Shown: positions 1-9,265, counted from the first letter of the stretch. The stretch: 64,000 bases of DNA from Candidatus Scybalocola faecigallinarum (GCA_018711005.1 DVIT01000037.1:38183-102182), one strand, 5' to 3'. Notes: generated by a model from the letters alone, not told the origin. Made by a program: numbers and translations.

Positions 1-783
1 TGCTCTCTCCTTTGCCAGCTGTTCTTCATATTCCTTTTGTATTTCTTCACGAACACGCATTTCATCGTCATATGCAGCCTGGATTCGATCCTGATTCTGC
101 TCAAGATAATCCTGACTGGCCATAACGTTCACAGCAGCATCCTTAAAAGCATCGCTTTTTAAATAATCCCCGCTCTCATAAGCGTCAGCAGGTCCTGCGG
201 CTCCGCTTCCGTAATCCTTTATCAGCGCCTGAACCGAAGCAATAAGGGCCCTGGCCTGAGACACATCTCCATTTAAAGTAGAAGACTCGAAATCAAGAGC
301 CTCCTGGTTCAATTCATCCAGTTTTTCATAGATCTTTCCAATAGCGTTAATCACCGTTTCCCCCCTGGGACAGGGTACATAGGCAATGTCAGATACAGAA
401 TTTACGGTACTTACAACACCATCTGAAAAGGTTTCCCACTGGCTTTTCATCTTTTTATACTTTTCCATTCCTTTTTCCAGCGTTTTCTGGGAAAGTACCG
501 TATTTTTATTTCCGTCAATATCATAATATCCATCCCGATAAAGGATAAAGCGACTGGAAAAATCCTGAAAGACTGATGCGATCATGGTCATAAGCATCCC
601 ATGGACTTCCTGAAGATAACAGCGAATACTGTCTGCCGCCGCACCGCTGAATTGATCCATCTGGGTCAGTTCTTCCATATTTTTCTGGCAATCTTCCATA
701 ACCTCCTGCCACTGGCTGAAACGGCTGCTTGATTCATCCATGACCGTTCTTATGTCTTCATAACGAATATATAAAGATGCCAA
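1..783 (-). CDS. LXG-domain type VII effector, N-terminal part
   Basis: The reading frame opens at a TTG (781-783) preceded by AGGGGTGG at about 8 bases and stays open for 261 codons to the window edge, so the C-terminus is missing. The protein starts MASLYIRYEDIRTVMDESSS and is almost entirely predicted helix. It contains FSGAAADSIRCYLQEVHG near residues 45-62, which fits the conserved region of the LXG domain. In this family the N-terminal helical domain is the export signal and the C-terminus is usually a toxin; the toxin lies outside the window, so its activity cannot be named. Two small helical proteins and a DUF4176 protein lie directly upstream, the usual LXG company. No ATG sits at the true start, which makes this gene easy to miss. 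Confidence 0.8.
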   Translation of the reverse strand, partial: MASLYIRYEDIRTVMDESSSRFSQWQEVMEDCQKNMEELTQMDQFSGAAADSIRCYLQEVHGMLMTMIASVFQDFSSRFILYRDGYYDIDGNKNTVLSQKTLEKGMEKYKKMKSQWETFSDGVVSTVNSVSDIAYVPCPRGETVINAIGKIYEKLDELNQEALDFESSTLNGDVSQARALIASVQALIKDYGSGAAGPADAYESGDYLKSDAFKDAAVNVMASQDYLEQNQDRIQAAYDDEMRVREEIQKEYEEQLAKERA

Positions 784-804
784 TTTTTATTGCCACCCCT
801 TTCC

Positions 805-1074
805 TTATTTATTCCATGATAAGGCCCTCTTAACGTCCATCATGGTCATAGCAGAGGATGCCTCCCGGATCTGCTCAATATCATGGTTTAAAAGCTCCTG
901 ATATGTTTCCATCAGTTTTGAAATATCATCCATCAGTTCGATATATGCCTCAAGGGCCTCTGACTGACTTTCCGGGTTCATCGTCTGCTCATCCACACTA
1001 AGGGCATCTGAATTTCCCTGGAGAGCTATAAGCTTCCCTTCAATAAAGATTTTATCAAATAAAATCGACAGCAT
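805..1074 (-). CDS. Small helical LXG-partner protein (DUF5344/YwqI-like)
   Basis: This 89-residue protein has no signal peptide or membrane segment and is mostly predicted helix, with acidic stretches such as SEALEAYIELMDDISKL. A GGAG ribosome site lies 7 bases before the ATG. It ends about 20 bases before the LXG gene. Small WXG100-like partners (YwqI/YxiC, Lap proteins) usually precede LXG effectors and bind their N-terminal helices to target them to EssC. I assign that role from position, size and predicted fold, not from a diagnostic motif; no WXG motif is visible. Confidence 0.6.
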   Translation of the reverse strand: MLSILFDKIFIEGKLIALQGNSDALSVDEQTMNPESQSEALEAYIELMDDISKLMETYQELLNHDIEQIREASSAMTMMDVKRALSWNK

Positions 1075-1106
1075 TTTCCATCTCCGCCTTTCTCTGTGCC
1101 AACATT

Positions 1107-1517
1107 TTAATTAAGAAGTTTTTCAATCTCATTTCCAATGCTGTTAATGGCGCTGACCAGTGATCCAAGAAGACCGTACTGGGAGGAACGTTCATTTTCC
1201 AGGCTGGTGATGGCATCACACACCGCATCCAAAGCATTATCCACGGCTTTGTAATAACTATCCATATATCCGCTAAGCTGATCCGTGTTTGAGATATACG
1301 TATTGTGTTTGTCCCCTTCCCATCGGGTCAGCTGATCAGGAAAACTGTCCCCATCCTTTTTTTTCGTTTTTGCGTTGGATTTATCACTGGTTAATTCCCG
1401 CTTTGCCGTTTTAAGGCGCTCCAGCTTCCGGTCAATATCATTGATCCGGCTCTGGCACTGGTTTTTCTGCTGTATTTTATAATACTGCTGGCTTCGCAAT
1501 GCTGAAATATCAGACAT
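1107..1517 (-). CDS. Coiled-coil LXG-partner protein (DUF5082/YwqH-like)
   Basis: A 136-residue helical protein. The N-terminal third is a basic coiled coil (QSRINDIDRKLERLKTAK), the middle has a RWEG turn near residue 70, and the C-terminus is a second helical region. This layout resembles the DUF5082/YwqH proteins next to LXG effectors. I chose the ATG at 1515-1517 because AGGAGG lies 10 bases upstream; a GTG at 1524-1526 overlaps the previous stop (GTGA) but sits one base from the same ribosome site. It probably forms a helical complex with the 89-residue protein and the LXG domain. Confidence 0.65.
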   Translation of the reverse strand: MSDISALRSQQYYKIQQKNQCQSRINDIDRKLERLKTAKRELTSDKSNAKTKKKDGDSFPDQLTRWEGDKHNTYISNTDQLSGYMDSYYKAVDNALDAVCDAITSLENERSSQYGLLGSLVSAINSIGNEIEKLLN

Positions 1518-1522
1518 GTTCC

Positions 1523-1870
1523 TCACCCCTCCTGATCAAATTCACTGACAAGACCTTTTTTCTTATTTAACTCATAAGCACTTCCTTTCGGCAAGCCGGT
1601 ATCCCTGATCCATTGATTAACATTTTCCACCATTCTGGGTTCATCGTCATCTTTATAGCCTTCGTGAATGACTTCACTGATGTCTTCATGGTTAAAAAAC
1701 AGGATCTGATCTCCTACCAAGCCTTCCGGATAAAAGCAGCCGCCATAATCAAAATATTTAGGTTCTCCCGTAGCCGCTGTCACTAATCCTCGGGCAATGA
1801 TAATGATCTTTCTCACAGAGCCTTTAATAATTACACATGAGCCAATCGGCCAATATTTAATATTTTCCAT
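1523..1870 (-). CDS. DUF4176 domain protein
   Basis: A 115-residue soluble protein opening with WPIGSCVIIKGSVRKIIIIAR, the characteristic start of DUF4176 (a G-S-V-V-x-L-K-G strand pair followed by a basic hydrophobic strand). DUF4176 proteins are almost always found in LXG/type VII effector loci; their biochemical role is not established. The stop TGA overlaps the region just before the next gene, so the effector module is probably translated as a unit. Length is typical of the family. Confidence 0.75.
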   Translation of the reverse strand: MENIKYWPIGSCVIIKGSVRKIIIIARGLVTAATGEPKYFDYGGCFYPEGLVGDQILFFNHEDISEVIHEGYKDDDEPRMVENVNQWIRDTGLPKGSAYELNKKKGLVSEFDQEG

Positions 1871-1872
1871 AA

Positions 1873-2382
1873 CTACCTCCTAATCAGTTTTATATCTGCA
1901 ACGATCTTTGTATAAGGATACAAATGAACATCCGTCATATACCGGGACAAATTTTTTTCCGTTAAATCGATAAAAGTCCGATGACTGATCCTAAAGCGGC
2001 GGCTTTTGCCCTGACAATCATTTCCTTTCAGATAATACACGCCTCCGCTTTTATGGAGCATCCGCCCCTGGTACAAAAAGCAGTTTTGCAGAACTGCTTT
2101 TTCTTTTCTTTTGCTGATCATATCCGCCAAAACCCGTATCAGATCCAGCACCCCTTTCCCCAGGGCAAGAATCATAAGGACCGCAAGAAGTATGATCGTT
2201 CGTGAAGACCATCCAAGTTCTGAAAGCTTCATAACAATAACTCCTGCCAGAAGGCCTGACGCGATCACGAAAAATATCCCCCCGATCCCCCGCATGGCAA
2301 TACCGGCCTTTCCCTGTACCGGAAAAAACAGGGTGGAGGCAGCCAGAACTGCGGCAGACACCATCATTGTCTCAATAATCAA
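1873..2382 (-). CDS. Unknown membrane protein after essC
   Basis: 169 residues. Three hydrophobic helices occupy roughly residues 5-22, 30-52 and 60-90. A basic region (KRKEKA) follows, then a C-terminal domain of about 75 residues rich in beta strands and Tyr/Arg, likely cytoplasmic. The start overlaps the essC stop by 4 bases (ATGA), so it is translationally coupled to the motor ATPase. I do not recognise the family. By position it could be a divergent stand-in for one of the missing small membrane components (EssA), but the sequence does not show that. Confidence 0.7.
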   Translation of the reverse strand: MIIETMMVSAAVLAASTLFFPVQGKAGIAMRGIGGIFFVIASGLLAGVIVMKLSELGWSSRTIILLAVLMILALGKGVLDLIRVLADMISKRKEKAVLQNCFLYQGRMLHKSGGVYYLKGNDCQGKSRRFRISHRTFIDLTEKNLSRYMTDVHLYPYTKIVADIKLIRR

Positions 2383-5300
2383 TCCTGCTCATCCTCCTCT
2401 CTGTCTTCTAACACGGTCTTGATCTTTGTTATTCCAATACCGGAAAAACGATAAGCCTCCCCTGCTTCCAGCGGCTTCGTATACTCTTTACTCACACTAA
2501 AAGGCACATCGCAAAGCTTTTGCTCCCCAATATCAGTAAATATCAGGAAATTTTTGCTGTCCCTGAGCATCTTAAGCACTTCCGGGGCACTATAATTAAT
2601 GGCCGCGTTTTCCAGGTTCCCGTAAATGATACAAATCTTTAATGCCCTGTACTTGGTACATAGCTGTCGATATAGCTTCATCATCTCCCGATCCCCGCTC
2701 ATACTGGAGATCACATCATTATTGCGCAGCAGCCATACAAGCAGAGGCGCTTTTTCCATACGTTCTTCCTGACCGTCCACCATCCACTGATACCGTTCTT
2801 CCATAAGATGATCAAAGTAGCCAAGCATCATTTTATATTCCGAAGCATCCACCGTATATGCCTTTACGATAGGAAGGGACTGCATTTCCCCAAGTTTTTT
2901 ATCCACATCGTCAATAATATAACATTCTACGGGAGCGCTGTCCCTGTGCTGGTTCAGGCTGTGAAGCATATACCGGATAAAGTTGCCCCGCCCCATGTGC
3001 GGCGCACCGCCAATGCCTAAAGTTCCCTGATTCAGCAGGGACATCTTTTCCAGGTTTGTGGATGAGAAATCAATGCCCAGATAAATTTCATAGGGCTGGC
3101 ATACGGCTGCCTGGAAGTTTCTCTTAATATAAGCCAACGTCAGGATCGCGGGAATTTCCGGAATCTTTCTTGCAGATATTCCCACATACTCACTGGCCAT
3201 GCGCGCCACAAAGCTTTCCATGGATTTGGCCCGCTCCACATCATTATCCCCTTCAAAGGACTGATACACCTGGATCTCATAGGTTTTCCGGTCAAGCTCT
3301 GTCAGGGCACGCCCGGGAATATTCTTTAATTTCTTACGGCAGCTGTCAAACAGATAATTATATTCATTACTGTCATTGCAATACAGACAAATACGGCAGG
3401 AAAAGTTAGACAGGTATTTATAGCCAAAGCCTGACGTCTGAAGGTTTGCAGCCACAACAGAAATTCCCAAAGACAATCCTTCCCGGCATAAAGCCAGCAG
3501 CCGGTCTTCAAACTTTTCATACAATTCCCGAAACGCCGCTACGTTATCAATCATAATAACCACCTGAGGAAGCTTTTTGTGTCCGCTTTCCCGATAAGCG
3601 TTAAAAGAACCTACGCCGGTTTTTAGAAGGATTTCCCTTCGGCGCTTCATTTCTTCATCCATCATCTTCATAAAGGTCTTCATTTTCTCGTCTTCCATGG
3701 ATGTAATTACCCCGCCCACATGGGGAAGACCCTCAAAACGCTTTAAAGCCATGGACGCAAAGTCCAGAATATAAATATGAACATCCTCCGGCGTATAAAG
3801 CTGTGCCAGCCCCCGGATCATAGCCTGAAGAACATTGGTTTTTCCATATCGTGCCGAACCAAGGACAAAAATATGATTTTGAGTAAAATTTACCGTTACC
3901 TGAGTCTGTTTCTGATGCTCCGGATCATCCAGCAATCCTAACGGAACAATAATATTTTTAGCATCGGAGAAGTCTCCAGGCCCTTCCCACAAAATCGTTT
4001 CAGGTAAAGGCTCCAGACAGATTCCCGGCAAAGGCTTAATACTATTTAACATACAGTATTCATGGACATAATCCACAATCGCTTCCAGCTGATTTTTCCC
4101 GCCCTTTGCCTTTTGGGGTTTCTGAGAAAAAATCGCTGTTCTTTTTCCGGAAAGTTCTACTTTACTCACTGTAAAGGATCTTTGATTCCCTGTATTATCA
4201 CTTTGAGCAGGTACGCCGCTGTAGGCCGATTGGAACAGCTGGAAAATTTCGTTGTTTCCCACTTGAAGGTAAGCCCGCCCCGGTTCTTTGATTTCCGCCG
4301 CCAGGGGAGACTTAAGAACTTCATTACTATCCTCTTTGTTCTGAACCTTTAAACACAGTTTAAATCTGGAATTACTCCAAATCTGATTATCTACCACACC
4401 GGAAGGCTTTTGAGTGGCCAGAATCAGATGTACCCCGAGGCTTCTCCCGATTCGGGCCGTACTGATCAGTTCTTTCATAAATTCCGGCTGATCGCTTTTT
4501 AACTCCGCAAACTCATCCACAATAAGAATCAGATGAGGCAAGGGAATATCTGTTTCGTTATTTTTATATTTACGAATGTATGCGTCAATATGGTTCACAT
4601 CATACCTGGCGAAAAGTTCCTGGCGCTTACGCAGTTCTGCACGGATAGACAGGAGGGATCTCTCGATCTCACTGCCGTCAATGTTTGTAATCGCTCCGTT
4701 TAAATGGGGCAGCCTGCGGAACTGATTCACCATGCCGCCGCCCTTAAAATCAATAATCACAAACCCTACCTCATAGGGGTGAAACAGCGTTGCCATAGAT
4801 AAAATATAAGACTGGAGAATCTCGCTTTTACCGGAACCGGTGGTTCCTGCCACAAGGCCGTGCGGACCGTGGAACTTTTCATGAAGATCAAGAAAAACCA
4901 CTTCATTTCCGCTTTTTACCCCTAAAGGAGCCGCCATACTCTCATAGATTTTTGACGCGGCCCATCGCTTCTTCAGGTTCAGGTCATCCACGTTAATAAT
5001 CCCGAGAAGCTGGAACATTGATATATTTTTCGTTAAGCTTTTCTCCAGGCTGATTTCATCCACATAAATACTTCCCAGCTTTAAAGCACATTGCCCTGCC
5101 GTAATGCTGCTGATATGGGGATATGTAAAATACTGCTGCTGCTTTCCATCACTGCAATTCACAAGACAGCCCTGGGAAGATGCGTTATCCAGCAAGATCT
5201 GTGCCTCACACTGGGGCGCCAGAAATTCCCTGCAGGTTTCCATGAAAATAAATGTAAAGCCTAAATCTTTTGCCAAAGAAATGTAACGGGACAAAGGATG

Positions 5301-6941
5301 TGTATCTAACAGGCGAGTCTGATAGACAAAAACCACATAATGGCAATCCCATGTATTTTTGGCTTCTGCATTTTCCCTGCGGGACAATTCGCTGTAAAGG
5401 AAGTCCAGCCCTGCCTTTTCACTTTCCTCATCGTAGATAAAGCACCGGGTATCCGTCATAGAATTATAGGCATTTTTCAGCCATCGAAGCCACTCAAACT
5501 GTTTTTTATGCTTTTCACTGAAAATAAAGTAAAATTTTACATCCCCATAATAATGACGTATAGCCAGATCCAAAACCATATTTTTAAGAATCTGATACAG
5601 CTTATTTTCATTTCCTACAACGCCCACAGCGCTTACCTCTTTCAATCCCAGGGTAACCGGGGCATTTTCCAGATATTCATACTGTTCCTTCAACCGGACC
5701 GGTATGTCCTGAAGGGGATCTTCCACATCTTTATATTCAATCTCCTTACACTTTACGGAAAGAGTGGATCTTACATAGCCTTTTCCCAGAAAAACCGTCA
5801 GGAAGTCACTGTCTTTTGGCCGCCGTTCAAACAAACGGCTGTCAAACGTTTCCACAAACTTCACCCCATCTTCCAGGGATGTATACGTATAGTCCATGAC
5901 CGCCAGTTCCCCTGCACGCTGAGTCTGTATCTTTTCTTCCTGCTGCCGAATATATTCCTGATATTTTTCCTCCCGCCTTGCTTTGTTTTGCTTATACTCC
6001 TTACCATCGTTAAAATAAGTCCAAACGGACATAGCACCGCCTAAAGCCATCATAGCTACACTGTAAATCACAAACATCCCCCCGCTGCCCATAAGGCCTC
6101 TGAGCGCTACCATTAAAATAAGAGAAGCAATAACAGGGATCAGGATCATGACCAAATTTTTCTTTGGCGGCGCAGAAAGGGATTTCGGCGCAAGTACCTG
6201 AACCGGAGCATCGGAGATCACATATTCCACCCGGCTGTTTCTCTGAAAATGAGGATACACAAGCATCCCCGTACCTGTACGTTCCTGGTGCAGGGGAAGG
6301 GAAGTTGAAAGTCCCCGGGTATTATTCAGATACAGCTTGTCCCCAAACAGAAAAAAACCGTGTCCGGCCAGGGAAAAGAAATCTCCATTCTCAAGAAGAT
6401 TTTCCGCCGTTCCCGGCAGCTTATATCCATTTTTATAAACGCCAAGCTTTTGGGAAGATCGCCATAATTCCCAGGTATCCCCCCGTTTTTTTAGACTGAT
6501 CCATGCATTACTAAGCGTTTCATCCTGAATCTTAAAATGACAGCTCTCATGATTTCCGATACGAATCTCCCCTATGCCCTGAATCTGGACAAACTGGTCA
6601 TAATGCAGTGGTTTTCGCTCATAATCATACATAAAATCCAGGGAAAACAAAACGCTCCCGCTTTTTTCATAGCACACGCCCATGCTGTCTCCCGGCTTTA
6701 AGTGAACCAGATTCTGTTTAAGCAGATCGCCGCCTTTAAAAAAAACGTTCTGATTGCATCCTAAAATCCACTGACCGTTTCTCTGTTCAGCAAAAATTTC
6801 AAAATCATCAAAAAAATGCTCCCGGTTAAAGCGGATCCGGCATCCCGGCGTTGTTCCGATAAGCAGACGCTGCCGGCTGTTTTTATCCAGCTCAACTTCC
6901 CTGTAAATATCACGGCCAAAAATCACAAGCTTATAATCCAT
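2379..6941 (-). CDS. essC: Type VII secretion motor ATPase EssC
   Basis: 1520 residues. Two FHA-like domains lie at about residues 1-100 and 115-205, then two membrane helices at about 262-310, a linker domain, and three FtsK/SpoIIIE-type ATPase domains. The first has a full P-loop GTTGSGKSE near residue 698 and Walker B LILIVDEFAEL. The second has GSARYGKT near 1026 but IDN in place of the DE pair. The third, near 1308, reads GAPHMGRGN and lacks the P-loop lysine, so D1 is probably the main catalytic domain. EssC is the hexameric membrane motor that recognises WXG100/LXG substrates. The gene begins 5 bases after the EsaB-like gene and overlaps the following gene by 4 bases. Length matches Firmicutes EssC. 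Confidence 0.95.
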   Translation of the reverse strand: MDYKLVIFGRDIYREVELDKNSRQRLLIGTTPGCRIRFNREHFFDDFEIFAEQRNGQWILGCNQNVFFKGGDLLKQNLVHLKPGDSMGVCYEKSGSVLFSLDFMYDYERKPLHYDQFVQIQGIGEIRIGNHESCHFKIQDETLSNAWISLKKRGDTWELWRSSQKLGVYKNGYKLPGTAENLLENGDFFSLAGHGFFLFGDKLYLNNTRGLSTSLPLHQERTGTGMLVYPHFQRNSRVEYVISDAPVQVLAPKSLSAPPKKNLVMILIPVIASLILMVALRGLMGSGGMFVIYSVAMMALGGAMSVWTYFNDGKEYKQNKARREEKYQEYIRQQEEKIQTQRAGELAVMDYTYTSLEDGVKFVETFDSRLFERRPKDSDFLTVFLGKGYVRSTLSVKCKEIEYKDVEDPLQDIPVRLKEQYEYLENAPVTLGLKEVSAVGVVGNENKLYQILKNMVLDLAIRHYYGDVKFYFIFSEKHKKQFEWLRWLKNAYNSMTDTRCFIYDEESEKAGLDFLYSELSRRENAEAKNTWDCHYVVFVYQTRLLDTHPLSRYISLAKDLGFTFIFMETCREFLAPQCEAQILLDNASSQGCLVNCSDGKQQQYFTYPHISSITAGQCALKLGSIYVDEISLEKSLTKNISMFQLLGIINVDDLNLKKRWAASKIYESMAAPLGVKSGNEVVFLDLHEKFHGPHGLVAGTTGSGKSEILQSYILSMATLFHPYEVGFVIIDFKGGGMVNQFRRLPHLNGAITNIDGSEIERSLLSIRAELRKRQELFARYDVNHIDAYIRKYKNNETDIPLPHLILIVDEFAELKSDQPEFMKELISTARIGRSLGVHLILATQKPSGVVDNQIWSNSRFKLCLKVQNKEDSNEVLKSPLAAEIKEPGRAYLQVGNNEIFQLFQSAYSGVPAQSDNTGNQRSFTVSKVELSGKRTAIFSQKPQKAKGGKNQLEAIVDYVHEYCMLNSIKPLPGICLEPLPETILWEGPGDFSDAKNIIVPLGLLDDPEHQKQTQVTVNFTQNHIFVLGSARYGKTNVLQAMIRGLAQLYTPEDVHIYILDFASMALKRFEGLPHVGGVITSMEDEKMKTFMKMMDEEMKRRREILLKTGVGSFNAYRESGHKKLPQVVIMIDNVAAFRELYEKFEDRLLALCREGLSLGISVVAANLQTSGFGYKYLSNFSCRICLYCNDSNEYNYLFDSCRKKLKNIPGRALTELDRKTYEIQVYQSFEGDNDVERAKSMESFVARMASEYVGISARKIPEIPAILTLAYIKRNFQAAVCQPYEIYLGIDFSSTNLEKMSLLNQGTLGIGGAPHMGRGNFIRYMLHSLNQHRDSAPVECYIIDDVDKKLGEMQSLPIVKAYTVDASEYKMMLGYFDHLMEERYQWMVDGQEERMEKAPLLVWLLRNNDVISSMSGDREMMKLYRQLCTKYRALKICIIYGNLENAAINYSAPEVLKMLRDSKNFLIFTDIGEQKLCDVPFSVSKEYTKPLEAGEAYRFSGIGITKIKTVLEDREEDEQD

Positions 6942-6946
6942 ACCTT

Positions 6947-7198
6947 CTACCTCTCAAACCATATTTCACTGCCATTATGTAAACCAAAATCCTCCAAAGT
7001 TTTATTTCCTTTCAGCAAAGCGATCGGGTTCGTCGCTTTCAAATAAAGCTGTGAAATATCCCCTGCATCGATTCCCAGGCCCAGGCCCATATTTAACGCC
7101 AGAATCAGTTCATTGGCTGTAATTTCCAGGGGAACCTCAATATCAAAACTATCCTTATGCTTCATCCAGTGAAATACAAAAAAAGCTTTTTCTTCCAT
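6947..7198 (-). CDS. esaB: EsaB/YukD ubiquitin-like protein
   Basis: An 83-residue soluble protein with a ubiquitin-like pattern: N-terminal beta strands, a central helix (TANELILALNMGLG) and the C-terminal strand LEDFGLHNGSEIWFER. This matches YukD/EsaB, a small cytoplasmic component of Firmicutes type VII systems. It lacks the C-terminal GG of conjugated ubiquitin, as expected. GGAAGGGGG precedes the ATG. It lies immediately upstream of essC, the usual neighbourhood. Confidence 0.85.
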   Translation of the reverse strand: MEEKAFFVFHWMKHKDSFDIEVPLEITANELILALNMGLGLGIDAGDISQLYLKATNPIALLKGNKTLEDFGLHNGSEIWFER

Positions 7199-7219
7199 AA
7201 AGCATATCCCCCTTCCTTT

Positions 7220-8266
7220 TTATCCTAAAATATATGCCAGCTTTTTTAAAAGTCCGCTTTCCCGTATTTCTTCCAGGCCAAAAGGTTCCTTTTGTTCAGC
7301 AATATATTCAGAAATAGGATACCGGTCATCCCATACTCCCATCTCATCCGCACCTGCCGGCGTTTTCATCCTGTTGCAAACGAGGAGCAATTTTTCATCA
7401 TCCCTGCGGATGCTATTTAAAAATATATCCAGCTGCCGCAGTGATGCTTTCTGAGGTGTGAAAAACACTACAACCTTATCCACCAGAGAAAAAAGCCTGA
7501 GCTTTTCCTGGGTAAAGCCTGCAGACGCCTCAAAAACGATGGCGTCATAAAGCTGGGTATTTTTCAGGGTATTCAGGAAAGCTCCGTAATCCTCGTCCTT
7601 AATCTGGCAGGTTGCAGGAGCCTTTTCCATAGGCCTGACATAATCAAAATCTTCTGTATCCACTTCCGGCAAAAGCTCCTGGCGGATGCTCTGACTTTTG
7701 GTTGCAAGACTGTACGCAAACCTTCCGCTGCAAAAGCCATGACAATTTTTCAGATATACTGAAAAATCCTGAAAATCTTCTCCGCATATATAGAGAACTT
7801 TATTTCCCAGGGCCTTTAACGCCTGACACAGCCCCAGAGAAAGAAGGGTTTTTCCGCTGTTTCCCATGGTAGCGTATGTCATATAGATCCGGGTATGCTC
7901 TGTAGCATGCTCCGGGTTTTCCAGCCTTATCGTACCTGAAATCTGGCTGTAGATTTCCTTAACACTGGAATATTTATACAGGCTTGTACAGTTGCCCCGT
8001 TCTATCCGGTCATCCGAAAAATCTTCATCCTCTCTCAGAAGAAAAATATATCCGCAATTTTGCTTTCGGATCTTTTCGCTGTATAAATATTCATTAATGA
8101 TTAAAATAAAAATGTCTCTCGGCTGGCTGAAATACTCATTAAAATACTTCAGGGACGTAATAACTTCAATATCCCCCTTATCTTTCCATTCTTCAGCCAG
8201 CTTATATTCCAACGGTGCCAGATACTCCTCATCGGTATCTGCCACAACAATTTTAATATTTTCCAT
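7220..8266 (-). CDS. CpaE/MinD-like P-loop ATPase in the secretion locus
   Basis: 348 residues. The N-terminal ~120 residues resemble a receiver-like fold (IKIVVADTDEEYLAPLEYKL, then FILIINEYLY) and the C-terminal part is a MinD/ParA-type ATPase with the deviant P-loop MGNSGKTLLSLG near residue 150 and switch-like strands at VLYICGED and AIVFEASAG. This is the layout of CpaE, which localises pilus machines. I chose the ATG at 8266 because AGGGG is 7 bases upstream; a GTG at 8296 lacks a suitable ribosome site. It sits between the FHA protein and esaB, so it may position or regulate the EssC machine. This gene is not part of the textbook type VII set. Confidence 0.8.
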   Translation of the reverse strand: MENIKIVVADTDEEYLAPLEYKLAEEWKDKGDIEVITSLKYFNEYFSQPRDIFILIINEYLYSEKIRKQNCGYIFLLREDEDFSDDRIERGNCTSLYKYSSVKEIYSQISGTIRLENPEHATEHTRIYMTYATMGNSGKTLLSLGLCQALKALGNKVLYICGEDFQDFSVYLKNCHGFCSGRFAYSLATKSQSIRQELLPEVDTEDFDYVRPMEKAPATCQIKDEDYGAFLNTLKNTQLYDAIVFEASAGFTQEKLRLFSLVDKVVVFFTPQKASLRQLDIFLNSIRRDDEKLLLVCNRMKTPAGADEMGVWDDRYPISEYIAEQKEPFGLEEIRESGLLKKLAYILG

Positions 8267-8286
8267 TGCCATTCCCCTGCCGTTTT

Positions 8287-9183
8287 TTAGGACCACTGAA
8301 CCTTAAAATCCAGTTCCGCCAAGCGTATATTATCGTTCACTTTGATCTCTACCGGCTCCATGTGGACCGCCATTACCCCATTTACATAAGTATGATTCGC
8401 GCTGCCCAGATCCTGTATATAAAAACGACCGTTTCTTTTTGTAATCTTACAGTGGAGGCGGCTTACCGTTGGCGTAAAATCAATCCATCCGTCTACACTG
8501 TTTTTCAGCTTTCCGATGGTAAATTCATCTTTTGTGATTTCAATACTAAAGTTTCTTGGAGAATGCTGCAAAACAAGACAAAGCCTTCTGCTCTCCAAAA
8601 AGGACTCGTCCTCCATCCCGGAATTTTCTGAAAAATCCTCCGAAGCTTTAGAAGTATTAAATCCCTCAAGCAATTCGTTTAGCGATAAAGCCCGGCGGAT
8701 GCATGCCGTCTGCTCCCTAAACTGACTGTCTCTTTTTCCCGGCGAGATTTCCATCAGGTTCAGCAAAGCTTTCTTCAAAGCCATGAGCCAATCTAAATGC
8801 TTTTGCGGATCCGTCTTCACAATTACAGGCAGCACCGTAAGAAAAACTTTCCCTGAGGATTTATCCATATACATGTGATCCACATCTGGCCATACCGCTT
8901 CCGGAGATAAAAAACCCGTATCCGCTAATCGGCAAATAATCGATAATACCTGGCCAATGTACTGCTGCACTTCTCCGCTTTTCCAGGATTTGGCAGCCCA
9001 GGTCAACAAAAGCCGCTCTCCTATAGGATAGATCAGTTTGATTTTACCGTTCAGCAGCACTTTCCAGCATGGAAGGATCCCGTCATTTTCCTGTTTCTTC
9101 AAAATACGGTATCCAGTCAAGTAAAAATCTGAATTATCATCCAGGACAAAAGATGTATAGGCACCATCCTGCTTAATCTTCAT
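8287..9183 (-). CDS. DUF6382-like and FHA-domain protein
   Basis: 298 residues with no membrane segment. The N-terminal ~170 residues have the strand/helix pattern of DUF6382, with PEAVWPDVDHMYMD followed by a strand ending in LPVI. The C-terminal ~95 residues are a canonical FHA domain: FTIGKLKN, SRLHCKI, YIQDLGSANHTYVNG, the pThr-binding S-x-x-H and N-x-T/N-G positions intact. The N-terminal half recalls the pseudokinase-like cytoplasmic domain of EssB/YukC; that comparison is inference. It probably reads threonine phosphorylation made by the kinase encoded upstream and passes it to the EssC apparatus. Confidence 0.8.
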   Translation of the reverse strand: MKIKQDGAYTSFVLDDNSDFYLTGYRILKKQENDGILPCWKVLLNGKIKLIYPIGERLLLTWAAKSWKSGEVQQYIGQVLSIICRLADTGFLSPEAVWPDVDHMYMDKSSGKVFLTVLPVIVKTDPQKHLDWLMALKKALLNLMEISPGKRDSQFREQTACIRRALSLNELLEGFNTSKASEDFSENSGMEDESFLESRRLCLVLQHSPRNFSIEITKDEFTIGKLKNSVDGWIDFTPTVSRLHCKITKRNGRFYIQDLGSANHTYVNGVMAVHMEPVEIKVNDNIRLAELDFKVQWS

Positions 9184-9265
9184 ATATAACCACCGGCTTT
9201 CTAAGGAATATATTTAAAACTGTCAAACAAATATTTTTTTGACACTCTTAAATATGTTTCTTAGA

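Noticed and set aside
5340..6044. A 234-codon open frame on the plus strand
   Set aside because: It is antisense to essC, which has clear domains; no ribosome site and biased composition.
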